A stretch of DNA of 64,000 nucleotides. Origin: Cylindrobasidium torrendii FP15055 ss-10 (lineage: Eukaryota > Basidiomycota > Agaricomycetes > Agaricales > Physalacriaceae). The position numbers were made by a program, and so were the translations under genes. The stretch's first letter is position 1. Each line of letters opens with the position of its first letter. Positions 1 through 12,451 of the stretch are shown piece after piece. Location of the stretch: the NCBI GenBank assembly GCA_000934385.1, contig KN880453.1, positions 124,001 to 188,000 of the forward strand. The letters are read 5' to 3'. The notes under the pieces were generated by a model. The model had not been told where the DNA came from and ran no database searches. It saw only the letters and a list, made by a program, of their open reading frames with translations.

Positions 1-1591
1 ACTCCGGTGCTCGAAGTTCGCCTCGAGGACGTGCTAGATCGGAAGCACTTGCCACCTCTAGGTATGGTGTCTTGCTGTATGCGCTAGCTTTCCTCTGATA
101 GGCATTCCGTCAAGGCCTCAAGGACTTCGAAGAATGGCTACTCTACATCGAGATGTCTCCAGAAAACCTGTGTGTAGTTACCCATGCAACCATCCTCCCT
201 TTGCTGACTATCGCAGATACTTCATTCTCTGGCTTCGAGAATACACGACAAAGTACATGCAATGGAAGGCACAGACGGACGCAGACAAGACAGACGTTCC
301 CATGTACCTCGGTGTCTGGCCATCTGCTAAATCGCAGCCGTTAGCGATGTTCTACTCGCGCGCTAAGGAGACATTCTTTACCCCAAATGCGAACCACGAG
401 CTCAACCTTCCTTCCGACATACTTGCCCCAATTCGCACTCCCAATGGCTCCCCTCATCCCGATCCTCACATCTTCGATCGTGTTGCGGTCGAGGTCCATA
501 AAATGCTGCAAGAAAGCCTCCAACGTTTCGTAGCGGCCCAGTTCTCCAACGTTGGTAGTCCTCGAGCCCTGTGCGGTGTCTGTGCGGGTATCTTCTGTCT
601 ACTCGTTGGCGGGCTGCTTCCCATTCTCTATACCATCTTTGTCCAGCGCTCGAGGTGGCTCCGTATTACCGCCATGCCAGGCCTTTGGATGGGGCTCACG
701 CTCATGTTCACTAGTTTGAATGGCGTGTGTCTCGGCATCTACGTCTTTGGCGACCTCCGACAACTCCGCAAATTTGAACTGTCGCGTCCGGCCATCTCGC
801 GCCCACAAACATTCTACAGTTCCACGAACCGCAAACCAACCCTGTCTGCTTCAATTCCACAGGATAGCATCGCCCCATCGGTGAACGACATGATATCGAC
901 GCGCCTGTCCGAGGTCTCCAATGATTCGTCGGGGGATATCCATATCTCACCAGCGTATTATGACATGAACCCCGTGGATGGACCGGCCCTTTCACCCAAC
1001 GGCGTCCATTTTTCGGAGAAGGACTCAGATACAGAAAGCGAAGTCGAGTCGGTCGGACCAGATACCCCAACCAGTGCCGACGCGTTCGTTCCGACTGCTT
1101 TGTTCATTCACCCATACAACAGCGGCTCTGAAGAGAACATTGACCCATCATCCTATGCTGTTGAACCTGCGAAAAACGCTCACAAGATTCGCTTGCCGGA
1201 AGAGGCTCAGCGCATTACAGAGTTCGAATTCGAGTCGTTGCCATGCCCTCCAAGACGGCTAGTCGAGGAGGCTCGTACACGCAGCCAAGTATTGGAGCTT
1301 GAGCAGTGCTCGAACCCATATTCTCCGGTGTGTCTCCTCAGGCGTTGGCAGGAACGGTGTAGTGTCAAGTTCAAGGGCTGGGTTCAGGGAGCGCCGCTAA
1401 AGCGGAAGAGCATGCTGTCGTTTGGGTTCAAGAAGGAAACAGAGGTACCAGCTTTCGGACCGATGACCAAGATTCTGTCGCCGGTGATCGTGCGAGGACA
1501 ATGGGAGATAGTGGTGCGGTCGATGGTGTTGGCTCTCTTTGGTGCATGGTTGATTATAGGGCCGTTACTCGCAATTCCCCCGCGCGTTTGA
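1..1591 (+). CDS. RGS-domain multi-span membrane protein, Rax1-like (5' partial)
   Basis: The gene enters from the left edge. Exons are 1-61, 115-169 and 217-1591, in frame across 53- and 47-nt introns and giving a 496-residue fragment. The first residues (PVLEVRLEDVL, PPLGLKDFEEWL, MSPENLYFILWLREY) match the start of fungal RGS domains, so only a short N-terminus should be missing. The RGS-like region is followed by two hydrophobic spans (about residues 180-240), a Ser/Pro/acidic loop of about 200 residues, and a last hydrophobic span close to the C-terminus (MVLALFGAWLIIGPLLAI). This RGS plus C-terminal membrane layout resembles yeast Rax1, a bud-site and polarity protein. By family the RGS part would act on Galpha subunits, but GAP activity is not shown here. 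The ATG at 134 lies inside exon 2 in another frame and is not the start. Confidence 0.8.
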
Positions 1592-1932
1592 TTCGGGCAT
1601 GCAACCAGACATGCATCTTGTTTAAAGACTTACTGACGTCTTGGTTATCGTATTCACTTTTACTTACTGTATCGCATATACCACCCCATTGGCGCTTTTT
1701 GGGTCAAACCTACTTGTAGTATTCATAGGATTTCAGCTTTACCCTCCCTGCATGCAGTAGAAGGGCCTCATTTTACCATTGCAGAACGAGCAAACGCCTG
1801 AAGCATGCAGTTATACTTGATCCAGGCGCTGAATGGCAGCAAAGAATTGATCACCACTCTTCATCCACCTTGCAACTAGATTGAAAAGGCTAGCCATACA
1901 TATTATACTCTCCATCCACCAAAGATATCTAC

Positions 1933-3634
1933 TCAGAACAGGCCCGCGAGGTCGGCAAATGGATCCTTATTCTGTGGCGGTTGCTGCTGCTGCTGTGGTT
2001 GCGGTTGCTGGGTCTGTGGTTGTATTGGCTGGTGGCCAAATGACTGCTGCTGCTGCTGGACCGCGGGCCGCTGTTGTTGAGGTTGTGCGAACATTTGGCC
2101 TCCGAACAATGACTGCTGTGCCTGTGCCGTGTAAGATGGCTGCTGAGGAGTGTACGGCGGGCTGAACGACGGCGACGGTCGCCCTGACCCATTGGAAGGT
2201 GATCCAAGCCCTGGCGTGGAAGGAAGCATGATAGATGCAGGTGGCGTTCCGCTGGGCACAGGCGGTGACATAGAGTTATTGCGCATCAAGTTTCCGAGAG
2301 CATTATTGGCGTTCATTGGTGACGGCGAATAAGTCGGCGGGGATTGTGAGGAGCCAAAGAGACCGGCGAGGTCGTCCGTACCACTCGATGGTGGTAGTGG
2401 CGCAGCAGCGCCTGAGGAGCCATCGTCGAAATCAATGAGCGAAAGGTCAGATTGGGGCTGAGCGAATTCTCTTGGCACAGGATTGGCGGCCGCGGTATAG
2501 TCTCCCCTTTTGTAGGCTTCGTAGCGTTCCAAAGAGTTATTGAGCAGGTCGTTCATCTGTAAGAATGTATCTGGAAGATATCAGTCAAAACTTGGCGAGC
2601 TTCTCTCGGAAACTGACCCAGCTCTTCCGAGTCGTGTGCCTCCGCGTCCGATATCCATTTCTGAATCTTTGGGCGCGCCGCTTTGAGAATAGCTGCGACT
2701 TGCTGTAGACTGGTAAGCGTTGGGCTTCATACATGTGTAGAGTACACACCTCGTATACATCTCCCGCGACCATTCGCTCGCCACGAGTGGTGTCGACGTT
2801 ATCAAGCATCTCGTTCAATAACACAACTTTCGACTCGAGTTTGTTGACCTCGGAAAGTGCCTGTGCACGGTAATCGGGCTTTGTGTCCGGGTTGGCGCCA
2901 GATAGCGACTTCATGAGCTCCTGTGCTGCTGCTAGATCCCTCGGGGTTCCTCGCCGAATAAGTTCTTGAAGCTTGGCTGATTGCGCGTCACGGTCTTCCT
3001 TCTCTAATTCCTCGGCCGATTTGAGATTCTGCACAAAGTCAGACGCTGCGCATCCAATGTAGCGGTGTACGCACTGCTGACACCGCCGGTGTTTGCCTAC
3101 TCTGGCCTTCCCGGAAACGGTATCCCTTGAACATGAGCAGACGGTGCATGTCCCAGATGTTCTTGAAGTCGTCCTTGTAGCGTGAATCGATGCAGATGGT
3201 CTCCTTCCAGGTGGAGATCAAGTCCAAGATGCGGGACATAACTGGGCCGGGGAATGGTGGTGGGCGTTCCGGAAAGCGTCGCACAAGTTCATTGAGGAAC
3301 TCTTTGGTTGATATTTGTAAATGGAATGGGTACCCGCATGATTGTACAAGTGTATCGAGCAATGCAAGCGAAAGTACGGCGACGTGAGGATTCCGGTTGT
3401 TTGTCAGTCGCGCTATGTGCATTGCGGCCTCGCGTGGACTATGTTCCAGTCAATCTTTATGGAGAGAATTGGGTGAACCACGCACGTATTCGCCTTCTTA
3501 TTTTTGATATACTCGGCGACCTCAAGATGGACGGCATAGTTGGGCTCCGGCAGCGAAGGATCGCAGGCGCGTGTGATGAGCACCTCTAGCGGAGACGCCT
3601 TGAACCAGTTTGACGCTGCCGGGCTATTGAGCAT
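1933..3634 (-). CDS. VHS-GAT domain clathrin-adaptor-type protein (GGA/TOM1-like)
   Basis: Exons are 3486-3634, 3075-3438, 2750-3028, 2618-2702 and 1933-2570, joined in frame into 504 residues. The VHS domain fills about residues 1-150 (SPLEVLITRACDPSLPEPNY, KEFLNELVRRFPERPPPFPG, MHRLLMFKGYRF). A GAT helical bundle follows (about 200-330; RAQALSEVNKLESKVVLLNE). The tail is Pro/Gln-rich, with an acidic LIDFDD clathrin-box-like motif and a terminal DPFADLAGLF. VHS binds cargo sorting signals or ubiquitin and GAT binds Arf or ubiquitin, so a role in TGN/endosome sorting is inferred. I see no gamma-adaptin ear, so it is closer to TOM1-like or truncated GGA forms. I chose the ATG at 3634, just before the conserved VHS start; an in-frame ATG at 3706 would add 24 residues. 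Confidence 0.88.
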
Positions 3635-4117
3635 CGCAATCGAGTGTAGCCCCGCCGACAGTTTGGATGGTGGACGCAAGGACGTGTATCCTAACGTGAT
3701 AGACAAACACGGCCACGCTACTGCACAGCTTCGTGCCTCGGATCAAACTTTCCGGAAGCAATAATTAATTCAAGTAAGGACCATGATGCTTTCATCTTTC
3801 TTAAGCCAACGGACAATGGGGCAGCCGAAGATGTATTGTACTGCTACATTGTTCTGGTATGCATGTTATTTCATGGGGAACACAGTATCGAGGCGACTCA
3901 CGGTGATTAGAGACTTTGGCGAATGAACGTTGAACATTTGCCAAGTTCCAACATCATGAATCTGTCCGGGACTCGCGAAAGGTCAAAGTCTAGGAAGAAT
4001 AGAAGCAAGAGCTGGACACGGCATTGAAGGAATGGTCAAGATAGCTAGCAGTTAGATTGGAGCACAGATATTTAAAGTAGAAATAGAAATACAGTTCCAC
4101 AGTGAGTCCAGACTAAA
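3635..4117. other. Intergenic region
   Basis: This is the promoter side of the VHS-GAT gene and the 3' side of the F-box gene. I see no coding exon, repeat or RNA gene. Confidence 0.6.
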
Positions 4118-5408
4118 TCAGTCCATCCTCAACCTGCTGGTATGCTCGAATGTAACTCCATCACATTCCGATACGACCAGCCGCTCTATTCTCTCCGCCC
4201 TCTTCCTCATCGACTCCACCAGTACATCACCCTGGAAGCGATGGCAATTGTACAGCTCGAGCCTCTTCAGACGGGGTAAATGCGTGGCGAATAATCGCAC
4301 TACAGTGTTGCTCATGTCCGAGGCGACGATGCTGAACTCTTCGAGCTCGGTGAGGCGCCGAAATACCCAGGTAAAGTCTTTAGTGCGCATGTCGCTAAAG
4401 TTCATGTCGAGGCGGCGGATTGGCGGATGTGACCGTGCGAGAAAACGACGGAGCCCCATACCGGTGGCGAGATCGCTGGAAGGAGAGAGCGAAAAGTCAT
4501 GGTGTTCGTCGTCGCTATCCCCGTCTTCGCTAGGCGCATCTGGCACCAAATCAACATCGACGTTCAAGAGGCTAAGACATAACTCTTCGAGTAACGGTGC
4601 GTCAATAGCGGATAGAAGAGCGCGTGTGAGATGAGTATTCTTGATACAGAGCGTCCTAAGGAATGGCAAGCGGACGTTGTGGAGGGATGGTTGGTAGGTC
4701 TCTTCTGTGTGGATGTAGCCCATAAATGAAAAAGACTGGGCGGGCAAATCAACATACATTTCACTGACTTGCGAGGCTACCCACCTGTAAGTTGGGACAT
4801 GTACTGAGGAAGTTGATGAGCGAAGTAGGTGTGCTCTGGGCCTCGACAGAATGCTCGATGATAGATATGGTAGTGAAGTTCAAATTGGAGATGGTGTTTG
4901 TTGTCGGAAGACTAGTTAGACCAACTTCCATGCTGGAAGATCCTTGCGCAAGAGGCGAAGCGGTAGCAAATGTTTGCTTGGGGTCGGCTTCGATACCAAT
5001 GATGAGATAGTCGAGGGATTCAATGTGGAGGTCGCGCAGGGATACGGACTCTTCGCGTGCACCCGTGATTGATATGCTTCGCCAACGGTTGATGTAGGGT
5101 AAGAAGGGCGCGAGCAGCGGTAAGAGGTTGTCGATGGCGAAGAGGTGGATGTGAACGTCGAATGGCAGTGGGCTGGACCGCCGGAGCCATCGGTCGGTCT
5201 GCATGTGCAGCATAGGGAGGGAACATTTCCAATCGTCGAGGGATATGTGCTGCCAAACATGCGGGGTCGTGTTCGCAACTTCGGTCCATTGACGACAGAC
5301 CTGCTCTAGGATGAGCGGCGAAAGTGGATCAGCGCACGCGCATGCGATGAATATTTCGATGAGTAGTTCACAAGGAAGGCTAGCAATGGCTGCGTGGGCA
5401 GTCGCCAT
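4118..5408 (-). CDS. F-box protein with leucine-rich C-terminal region
   Basis: Two exons, 4785-5408 and 4118-4735, are joined by a 49-nt intron (4736-4784) and give 413 residues. The intron is needed because the first reading frame closes at a TGA about 20 nt after the donor; the junction reads CPNLQ/SFSFMGYI. The F-box lies near the N-terminus (ASLPCELLIEIFIACA, VCRQWTEVANTTPHVWQHI). The rest resembles the degenerate leucine-rich repeats of basidiomycete F-box proteins, interrupted by an acidic patch (SEDGDSDDEHH). Such proteins are expected to bind Skp1 through the F-box and present substrates to an SCF ubiquitin ligase; the substrate is unknown. Start chosen at MATAHAAIASLPCELL; an in-frame ATG at 5456 would add 16 residues and cut the divergent spacer to AKR1. 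Confidence 0.82.
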
Positions 5409-5550
5409 CGTGTAGAAGATGAGATGACGGAAGAGCAATACCGATTCCGAAGGCACACTGATGCACTGGCTGTTGGCCGTTACCGCGGTCCGCGATCATG
5501 CCTGCCGAGCTAAGTCGCCTTGCACCACCACTTCTTTCACTGCCACCACC
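5409..5550. promoter_or_regulatory. Divergent promoter between F-box gene and AKR1
   Basis: 142 bp separate the two start codons, so both promoters must overlap here. The AKR1 ATG sits in a strong Kozak-like context (CCACCATGG). No specific operator was recognised. Confidence 0.5.
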
Positions 5551-7825
5551 ATGGACTTCAATGATCCATCCCCCTCGTCGGCGGTCGCAGAGCCATCGCT
5601 GACGGAAGTGAACGCAGAGGGCACATTATCGGCTGCCGAAACGAGGACAGTGCATAGCCCCGAGGTGTGTATCCACGTCGACAACAGTCTGCGCATACTC
5701 AATCGCCTAGATGAATGTTTTCGTTGCTGCTCAGCGAGGCGATGTTGCTCTACTACGCCAGCTCATTGAAAGTGGACAAGCATCTGCCGCTGACCGGGAC
5801 GACCAGAACGTTACACCATTGCACTGGGCGGCCATTAACGCGCAGGTCGCTGCATGTCGCTACCTCCTCGAACAGGGCGCAGATGTCGATGCAGTTGGTG
5901 GGGACTTGGTTGCCACTCCCATGCAATGGGCCTCACGCAATGGCTATCTGTATGTTATTCAGCTACTCATCGCTCACGGCGCCGACCCTACGGTTACCGA
6001 TTCGCAAGGCTACAACTCCCTTCACCTTGTCACACATTCTTCGTCGGTTATGCCTCTTCTTTACCTCCTACATCAACCCGTCAATGTGGACTCTCGCGAT
6101 CTCCAAGGGCATACGTCCCTCATGTGGGCTGCGTACCAAGGCGATGCTCTCTCTGTAGATCTCCTGCTGCGCCATGGCGCCAACCCGAATACGTCAGACG
6201 ACTCTGGACTCACGCCGATGCATTGGGCCGTTGTCCGTGCGAACAGAGCTATAATCCGCCGTCTGGTGGAAAGTGGAGCTGACTTGACTGCAAAGGATGG
6301 CGAAGGCCGCACCCCTCGCGAGATGGCTGTCGAACTGAAGAGTCTAGGAGCTTGGAAGCGTGCTTTTGAAGAGGGTGGAATGAACGAGTTTGGTATCAAG
6401 AAGGCGAAACCTTTCAGTGATGTATGTTTTCAACCTCCGGTCTCTCGTCGTTTCCTCACGCTTTGTTCAGCGAAACACCAAGATTGCCATTTTTTCCATT
6501 CCAACCATTTTCTTCTACATGATATTTATCACCGTGGCCCTCCTCCCATGGTACACAGGCATTCTACTCGGACTGGGCGAATTCTTCGGCATGCATCACA
6601 TCGTCACCCGCGTCCTTCTTAACAACTCTACGTACACCGAGAGCGTACAGCAGACTCCCTATTTCTCTGGCATCATCTTTGCGTCCATGGTTTGGGTGAT
6701 GTATAGCTGGCTTACCCGCCTTGTGCACCAAACACAGGCTCACACCGTCGCACATTTTGTGTTTGCTATCTCATTCGGTCTTTGCGTCTACAACTTCTTC
6801 CGCGCTATCACGCTCGATGCGGGCTCATGTCCTCGACCATCAAGCGACAACGAGTTGAAGACAGTCATCGAAGACTTGGCATCAGAGGGCCGGCTCAACG
6901 GCCAGACCTTCTGCCTACAGTGCATGGCTCGCAAACCGCTCCGTTCAAAACACTGCCGCGTGTGCGACAAGTGCATTGCACGTAGTGACCAGTATGTCAA
7001 CTCTAGGCATTCTACTTTCAACTGACCACTTCGCAGCCATTGTCCTTGGGTGTGGAATTGTGTTGGGGCCAACAACCACCGCCAGTTCGTCATCTTCGTT
7101 TCGACGTTGGTATCTGGTATTGTTTCTTTCGACTACCTCACATATCACTGTACGTCCTTTCGTGGCTTTGGTAAAGCATCTCACTGACGCGTATTCCAGT
7201 CTTCTCTACGCTCACCTTGCCCGACGACCCCAAAACAATCTCGCTATCATGTCTACTCCCGTCAGACCTATGTCGTATGACAAGCTACGACACATTCTTG
7301 GTGGCCGTTACGGTATGGGCAACGCTGCAGTTGTCATGGACAATCGTGCTGTTGGCTTCGCAATTATGGCAGGTGGCCCGGCAGATGACGACGCTGGAAG
7401 TCAGCAATCTTGGACGCTACGGCTTCATGGGTGGCCGCGGCGGGGCAGTCCCCGAGCAGGCAGCTGGGTCGGACGAGCATAAACACAACCACAAGCATCG
7501 ACACGGAGGCTTCATTATGCATCTCCTTGGCTTCGATCGCTTTACGAAGGGTCGCGCGGTCAATGGTCTGGCAAAGAGCGGACAAGCAACGAACCCGTTC
7601 GATTTAGGTCTCGTTGGCAACTGCAAGGACTTTTGGACGGCGGGAAGGGAGCTAGGAGTTGAGTACGACAAACTATATGATGTCCCGATGGAAGGCTTCA
7701 AGGAAGCCAAGCGAAGAAGGGATAGGGAGGAAGAGGACGATGGGAAGCGAGGTGCGAGGAGAGGATTGCTTGGCCTGGTTATGGGTAGTAGGAGAGCGGA
7801 GTACGAGCCTGTGAATCAAGTGTAA
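5551..7825 (+). CDS. AKR1: Ankyrin-repeat DHHC palmitoyltransferase, Akr1-like
   Basis: Exons are 5551-5664, 5711-6421, 6471-6991, 7037-7149 and 7200-7825 (694 residues). About six ankyrin repeats fill residues 40-260 ([50 protein letters not shown]). Hydrophobic spans follow, then a DHHC-CRD with its Cys/His array ([19 protein letters not shown]) and catalytic [19 protein letters not shown] around residues 448-466. Later come another membrane pair, a TTLE (TTxE) motif and an [15 protein letters not shown] block typical of the family. The enzyme should S-acylate cytosolic cysteines of endomembrane clients such as palmitoylated casein kinases. The intron at 6992-7036 splits the codon of the first His of DHHC, so unspliced RNA cannot encode an active site. 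An odd feature is the basic/acidic tail rich in Arg-Glu. Confidence 0.93.
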
Positions 7826-8029
7826 GTAGTGGCTGGATGGACCATGTAAACATATACGACACGATTGTAGCAAAATGATATTCATGAATAATTATAGCCC
7901 AGGATTCAATCACTTGCGAAGTTCGAAACCATTGGTGACTGACTGAACGAGAAGAGCTGGTGAAGAGTCTGCAACTCGGGGTATTCCTGAACCGGAAGCA
8001 CGGGCCGAGCATCACCAACACTCTTGATC

Positions 8030-11000
8030 ATGAACGACGATGACAGACGCGTTAGAGAAATTGTGCAACAGCTTCGACAGCCAGTCCCGGACATCAACAC
8101 TCTGTTATGTCTTCTAACCGCACCGTTGGACTCGATTGACCTCCTGCCTCCTGCATTTCTTTCTTACAACATTCAACCTTTACCGAAAGGCTCAGTTAAC
8201 GTTCATCGCCATCTTGCACTTATTCAACGCGCCATTCTCGAAAGCATCTACCCGGTCTGGCAAGACACACTTTCGGAATACAATGCTCTACCTCTTGTAG
8301 AGCAATACTTCTGCCCTGACCTGTTCCATTACGCAGGGGCCGTTGCATTTGAAGCGTATGGGACAATACTTTCCAGCCCGATGACTGCACTCTCCGTCAA
8401 TTTGTTGGATAGACTGTCGAAGCAGTATACTTTTGACAGGATGTTCATGATGATATGTGACTCGTCGTGGCGGGCGTCGTGCGAAACCGACTGGGAGGAT
8501 TATGTCCAAAACATACTATCAGTCCCCGCGAAGGTCGCAAATTTCATTGGGGAAAATGACATGCCAGAAGGGCTTCGCCAAGGCCAGTATTTCAACGAAC
8601 TATCGCGCCGCTTTGAAGGACTCGTATGGACACTGTCGGGCCTCTCAACATCCAAGCAAAAGAGTAAGTAGTGCACAGTCGCTGTTCTTGTTGAATGAGC
8701 TGTCTGACAATGTTTGAGGTAGCTTGGCCCGGATCACTTATGCGCTCATGAAATGGGTTAATCACGGCTTCTTCCCTTTCACCAAGCCTACCCTACCATC
8801 TGCGACATCTTTTTGGGATGTCGTTCTGCCTTGTATGCAACAGCGCGATGCGGAAAACAAAAAATACCACACCCTTTGGAACGACATCGTCTTCGCAATT
8901 CCCTCTGTCATTGCAATGCAGGCCGTCGTAACCTCGCTTTTTGGCCACCTCGAAAAGCCGGACGTTGAGTTGGACGCCTCGGACAATGCGCGCGCCGCTA
9001 TCAAACAACAGGCCAACGTTCTCACTAGGCTGCTGGGTGAGCCTGCTCGATGGTCTGAAGACCACCTCACCACTATAGTCTCTATCATTCTGGGCCGCGA
9101 CTTTGATTGTGTGCACGCACGGATTTTCGTTTGTTGGTTTGCTGCGGGAGACAGTGTCGCTGCACTACGCGTACTTGTAGACAACACCCTGGCCAAGTGG
9201 ACATCCGCGGCTCATATCAAGTATTCAACACTTCCACAACACCGATGTAGGTTCGTGTGAGTGCAGCCACTCAGGAGATGCTAACACTATTCCAGATGTG
9301 ACAGTCATGCTAGTACTTGCCGCATCTCACCTAGGGAGTGGAGAAGTAGCCGCGGATGGACGCTTTATAACTGGGGTTGGGTCGTATATCAGCCATATGG
9401 ACCCGTCCATTCGACTTTGCGGTATGCTTGCGGCCGAAGTGATCGCATCTCTTGCGGGAAAGGAGCTGGCCTTTGGGTTGTGGGACGGAGACGAACCAAC
9501 AAAGGTGTGGGCAAGAGCAGTCAGACATCTCCTTATTGCCCGAGATAAGGACGCAGATGTCGGCATTCTCATCAAGGAAGAAGCAGGTTTATCGCGAGAC
9601 ACGCCCATCGTAGTCAACAGTGATGCCTCAGATCCTCGCGAAGACCCTCCAACAACTACTTCAATTTTTGTTAAACAGGAAGAATACGACTCAGACGACT
9701 CGCTTACTGGATACGCGTCGCCTGCTTCATCGCGTTCGCCGTCACCCACACCATCGGAGATAGATGAGAGGGAGAAGGACCCTACCTTGAATGTGTCGAA
9801 GAAGCATGTCGTACGGCCGGTCTATCTTCTACAACTGGGTGACCTCTTGCGGGAAGCAACATCTCTTGACGGAAAGGATAGCGCATACGAGGCTGACAAG
9901 ATGGAGATGGCCTTGCGGGAGGGCGCGGCGCTCATCCGTCGGAAGCAGAATTTTGGGACTGAGCTCGGTACGCTCGGCCTTTGCTTTGTTTCCCAACCTG
10001 TATTGACCGGATACATCCAGACGAAAATGCAGTGAACCTGACTCATGGATATTTGAACCTCCAGAACAGATACGACCTCGACGACTTTGAAGGGCGCGTC
10101 GAAGCCAGCCTTGTCGCCCTTGTCATTGGATGCCCAACAAAAGTAGCACCGTACGTGATCTCCACAAGCGGCATATCATTTTCTGAGCTCGGACAGATGC
10201 ATCGCTGAACAGTTCTTCGTGAACCAATATTCTGTACAGCAACGCTGTACCATGCTCAATGCCCTTGTGCTTGGTGCGCGGGAGCTTAGTGGCATCATTG
10301 CGCATTCACAACCTCCGTTGTTTCCGAGCAAATTATTGCCGGGACCATTGCACCAGAAATATCTGCCAGCAACCGAGACCATTCCTCATCTACTTACAGA
10401 GGCCATCCAAAATCTCAGTATCGAAGGAGAGCCATCCCGGCCAGGCCCGCGCACACGTCTTCTTCGCACACCCCGAGCACCAAAGGTCCAGCCCGTTTCA
10501 CCAGATACCCAGAAGATCCCAGCGCAACCAAAAACATTCACATCTGTTGCCAGCGAGTACTTCCTCGGTCCACTTATTTCCTTCTTCTGGACGTTCCTGC
10601 GGGACGAGCAGACTCGCGAAGGACGCACGGCACATTTGGTCGGACGACAGCAATACTATTCTGCGGGTACGGGCCTCATTCTCAACCCGCTTGTCCTCTC
10701 CCAATTCTTGCGCGCATTTGCCATGCTCGTCCATCTGTCAAGAAACGCTCTCGAGTGGCGCGCAGTGATTGCACCGAACGCGCTGGAGCTGGCGTTGATG
10801 ATTGGGATGAAGCCGATCTCGCGGGCTGAGGACGAGGAGGATCAAAGTGAACCAGGAGAGCAAGCAGGTAGAAGAGAAAGTGGGATGCAAAAACAAGCGA
10901 GGGTGCTCACTGCTGTCTTGCAGTTGATGATCATTGTACTCGACGCTTCGATTGAGCTAGACGATGGCCGGACACTTGCGCTGGACTTTGGCCCGTTAGT

Positions 11001-11175
11001 GTTGGGAGTACAGGAGTGGGCTGGGGCTCTGTTCAATCGGTTGGATAGTGGCGAGAGGGCATCGGGAATGGGAGGAAAGGGGGACCTAGGTTTACCACAG
11101 GTCTGTGCGTCTGTCGTGCTCAAAATTGACATGGTTGCTTCGAAGTGGCGGAGGTCCATGCTTTCATACGAGTAA
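8030..11175 (+). CDS. TEL2: TEL2 homologue, telomere length regulation / TTT complex
   Basis: Exons are 8030-8663, 8719-9246, 9296-9967, 10021-10150 and 10197-11175, giving 980 residues. The C-terminal half carries the conserved TEL2 domain: VRPVYLLQLGDLLREA, AALIRRKQNFGTELDENAV, LVALVIGCPTKVAP, and EQFFVNQYSVQQRCTMLNAL followed by LVLGARELSG. In yeast and animals Tel2 acts with Tti1 and Tti2 as an Hsp90 co-chaperone that stabilises PIKK kinases (ATM, ATR, TOR). The helical N-terminal half is weakly conserved. An acidic Ser-rich linker (KQEEYDSDDSLTGYAS) lies before the domain, where other Tel2 proteins carry CK2 sites for R2TP binding; that equivalence is inference. The first intron uses a TTTGAG acceptor. 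Only the ATG at 8030 precedes the conserved frame. Confidence 0.88.
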
Positions 11176-11398
11176 CTTGGTTTGTTTATTGCACAGCATA
11201 CTACAATTGTATACAAGATAGCATAGACGCGGAGATAGCGGGGATTATTATAGGTACTGGCATTGTGCCTTCTTTTGAGTATTGGCTTCTACTTTTGCTC
11301 TCAGGTAGCCTTGCCATTGACGCGTGAGGCGTAGACCGCAAGAACGGATTGGTGGCGGCCTTTGAAGATGGCTGGCATGGCTTCAGCACTTCCAAGAG

Positions 11399-12451
11399 TC
11401 AACTGAGTACACATTTTGAGATAGAAGAAGCGAACCTTTCATGATGCCCAAGTACGGGGGACGACGCGACACTGTAGTAGCTCGATGCAGAATCATCCTG
11501 CTCGGCGTCCGCGGTCAAATGATCAACCATCTCGTACATATCCTCCTGTGCACAATGATTAGCATCAGTGCCAGCGGGACAAGTTGCACGACAAGGGTCG
11601 TCGACTCACAGGAAACGGCGTCCACTCGCTGCGTCCTATGAGGGGCGCCATCAAAGCCTGTAGCAATGAGCTCGACATTCGTAGTCGACAAAAATCGGCA
11701 CGTACAATGTCCGATGGCGAGGAATCCAAGAACCACGGCATACTGTTCGCAACGGTTGCACCTTTGGGAGCCACCAGATGCTCGCGGTTCCAGTGCTATG
11801 AACGGATAGTAAGCGGTGCAAGCCAGGAAAAGCACTACCAGGCGAGATACATACGTCTAAAAAGGCTTCGCCGTCAACGAAACCAATATCACACTCAGAG
11901 CATTTAGGATGCGCCGACGACTCATTGAAATGCGCGTGAAGGTCACGCTCGTAAACATTGCGGACACAGCAACGCTCCTGCGGACAATCGACCTTGGGAT
12001 GGTTGTTTGCGATATGCTTATAGGACATGAGCGCGCCGTTAGACGAATGAACGAATGAAGCGCGCATACCTCGTTCAGAGCCCTGGTACTCTCCGAACCG
12101 AGACCGCAAAGGTTGCAGTTGGGGTGGGCAGGGGATCCGCGGTAATGCTCCTTGAGACTCTCCTCAGTTTTGAAGGAGCGGGACCCGCAGTCCGGATGGA
12201 AACAGCAATATGGATGGACATGATCCATGTGCTATCCGAAATATCAATGGGTCGACGCAGGAGGCGGGGGAGAGAGGCGAGCGTACGGCAAGGTGGTCCC
12301 TTTTGTCGGAAAACAAAGCTGAACACATCTTACATTTGAACGTGTAGCGACTGAGTGGAGGGCGGCGGAAAGCCGACTTGCGTGCAGCTGTGGGGTGAAT
12401 GGCTTTGGAGAGCATATTGAGGGAAAGTGGGGGATGCAGCCACTCACCCAT
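11399..12451 (-). CDS. Multi-finger C2H2 zinc-finger protein, basidiomycete type
   Basis: Six exons (12287-12451, 12070-12231, 11855-12016, 11706-11795, 11610-11657, 11399-11545), each a multiple of three long, give 257 residues. Splicing restores consecutive Cys/His units that single frames hide: CKMCSALFSDKRDHLAHMDH with HVHPYCC, FHPDCGSRSFKTEESLKEH, CNLCGLGSESTRALNEHIAN, CPQERCCVRNVYERDLHAHF and CSECDIGFVDGEAFLDHWNR. All but one intron end right before or within a His pair. Nucleic-acid binding is likely; no target can be named. The tail is acidic and Ser-rich with no recognised domain. The first exon is the weakest part: related proteins often start with a short KGTTCS-like peptide, and similar codons lie just upstream (12452-12492) but without an ATG. 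Confidence 0.72.

Noticed and set aside
134..340. ATG at 134 as the start of the RGS protein
   Set aside because: It lies in exon 2 in another frame; exons 1-61 and 115-169 restore the conserved start of the RGS domain.
4760..4790. Apparent frameshift between the two F-box gene exons
   Set aside because: A normal 49-nt GT-AG intron (4736-4784) with phase 0 explains it, so no sequencing error or pseudogene is needed.
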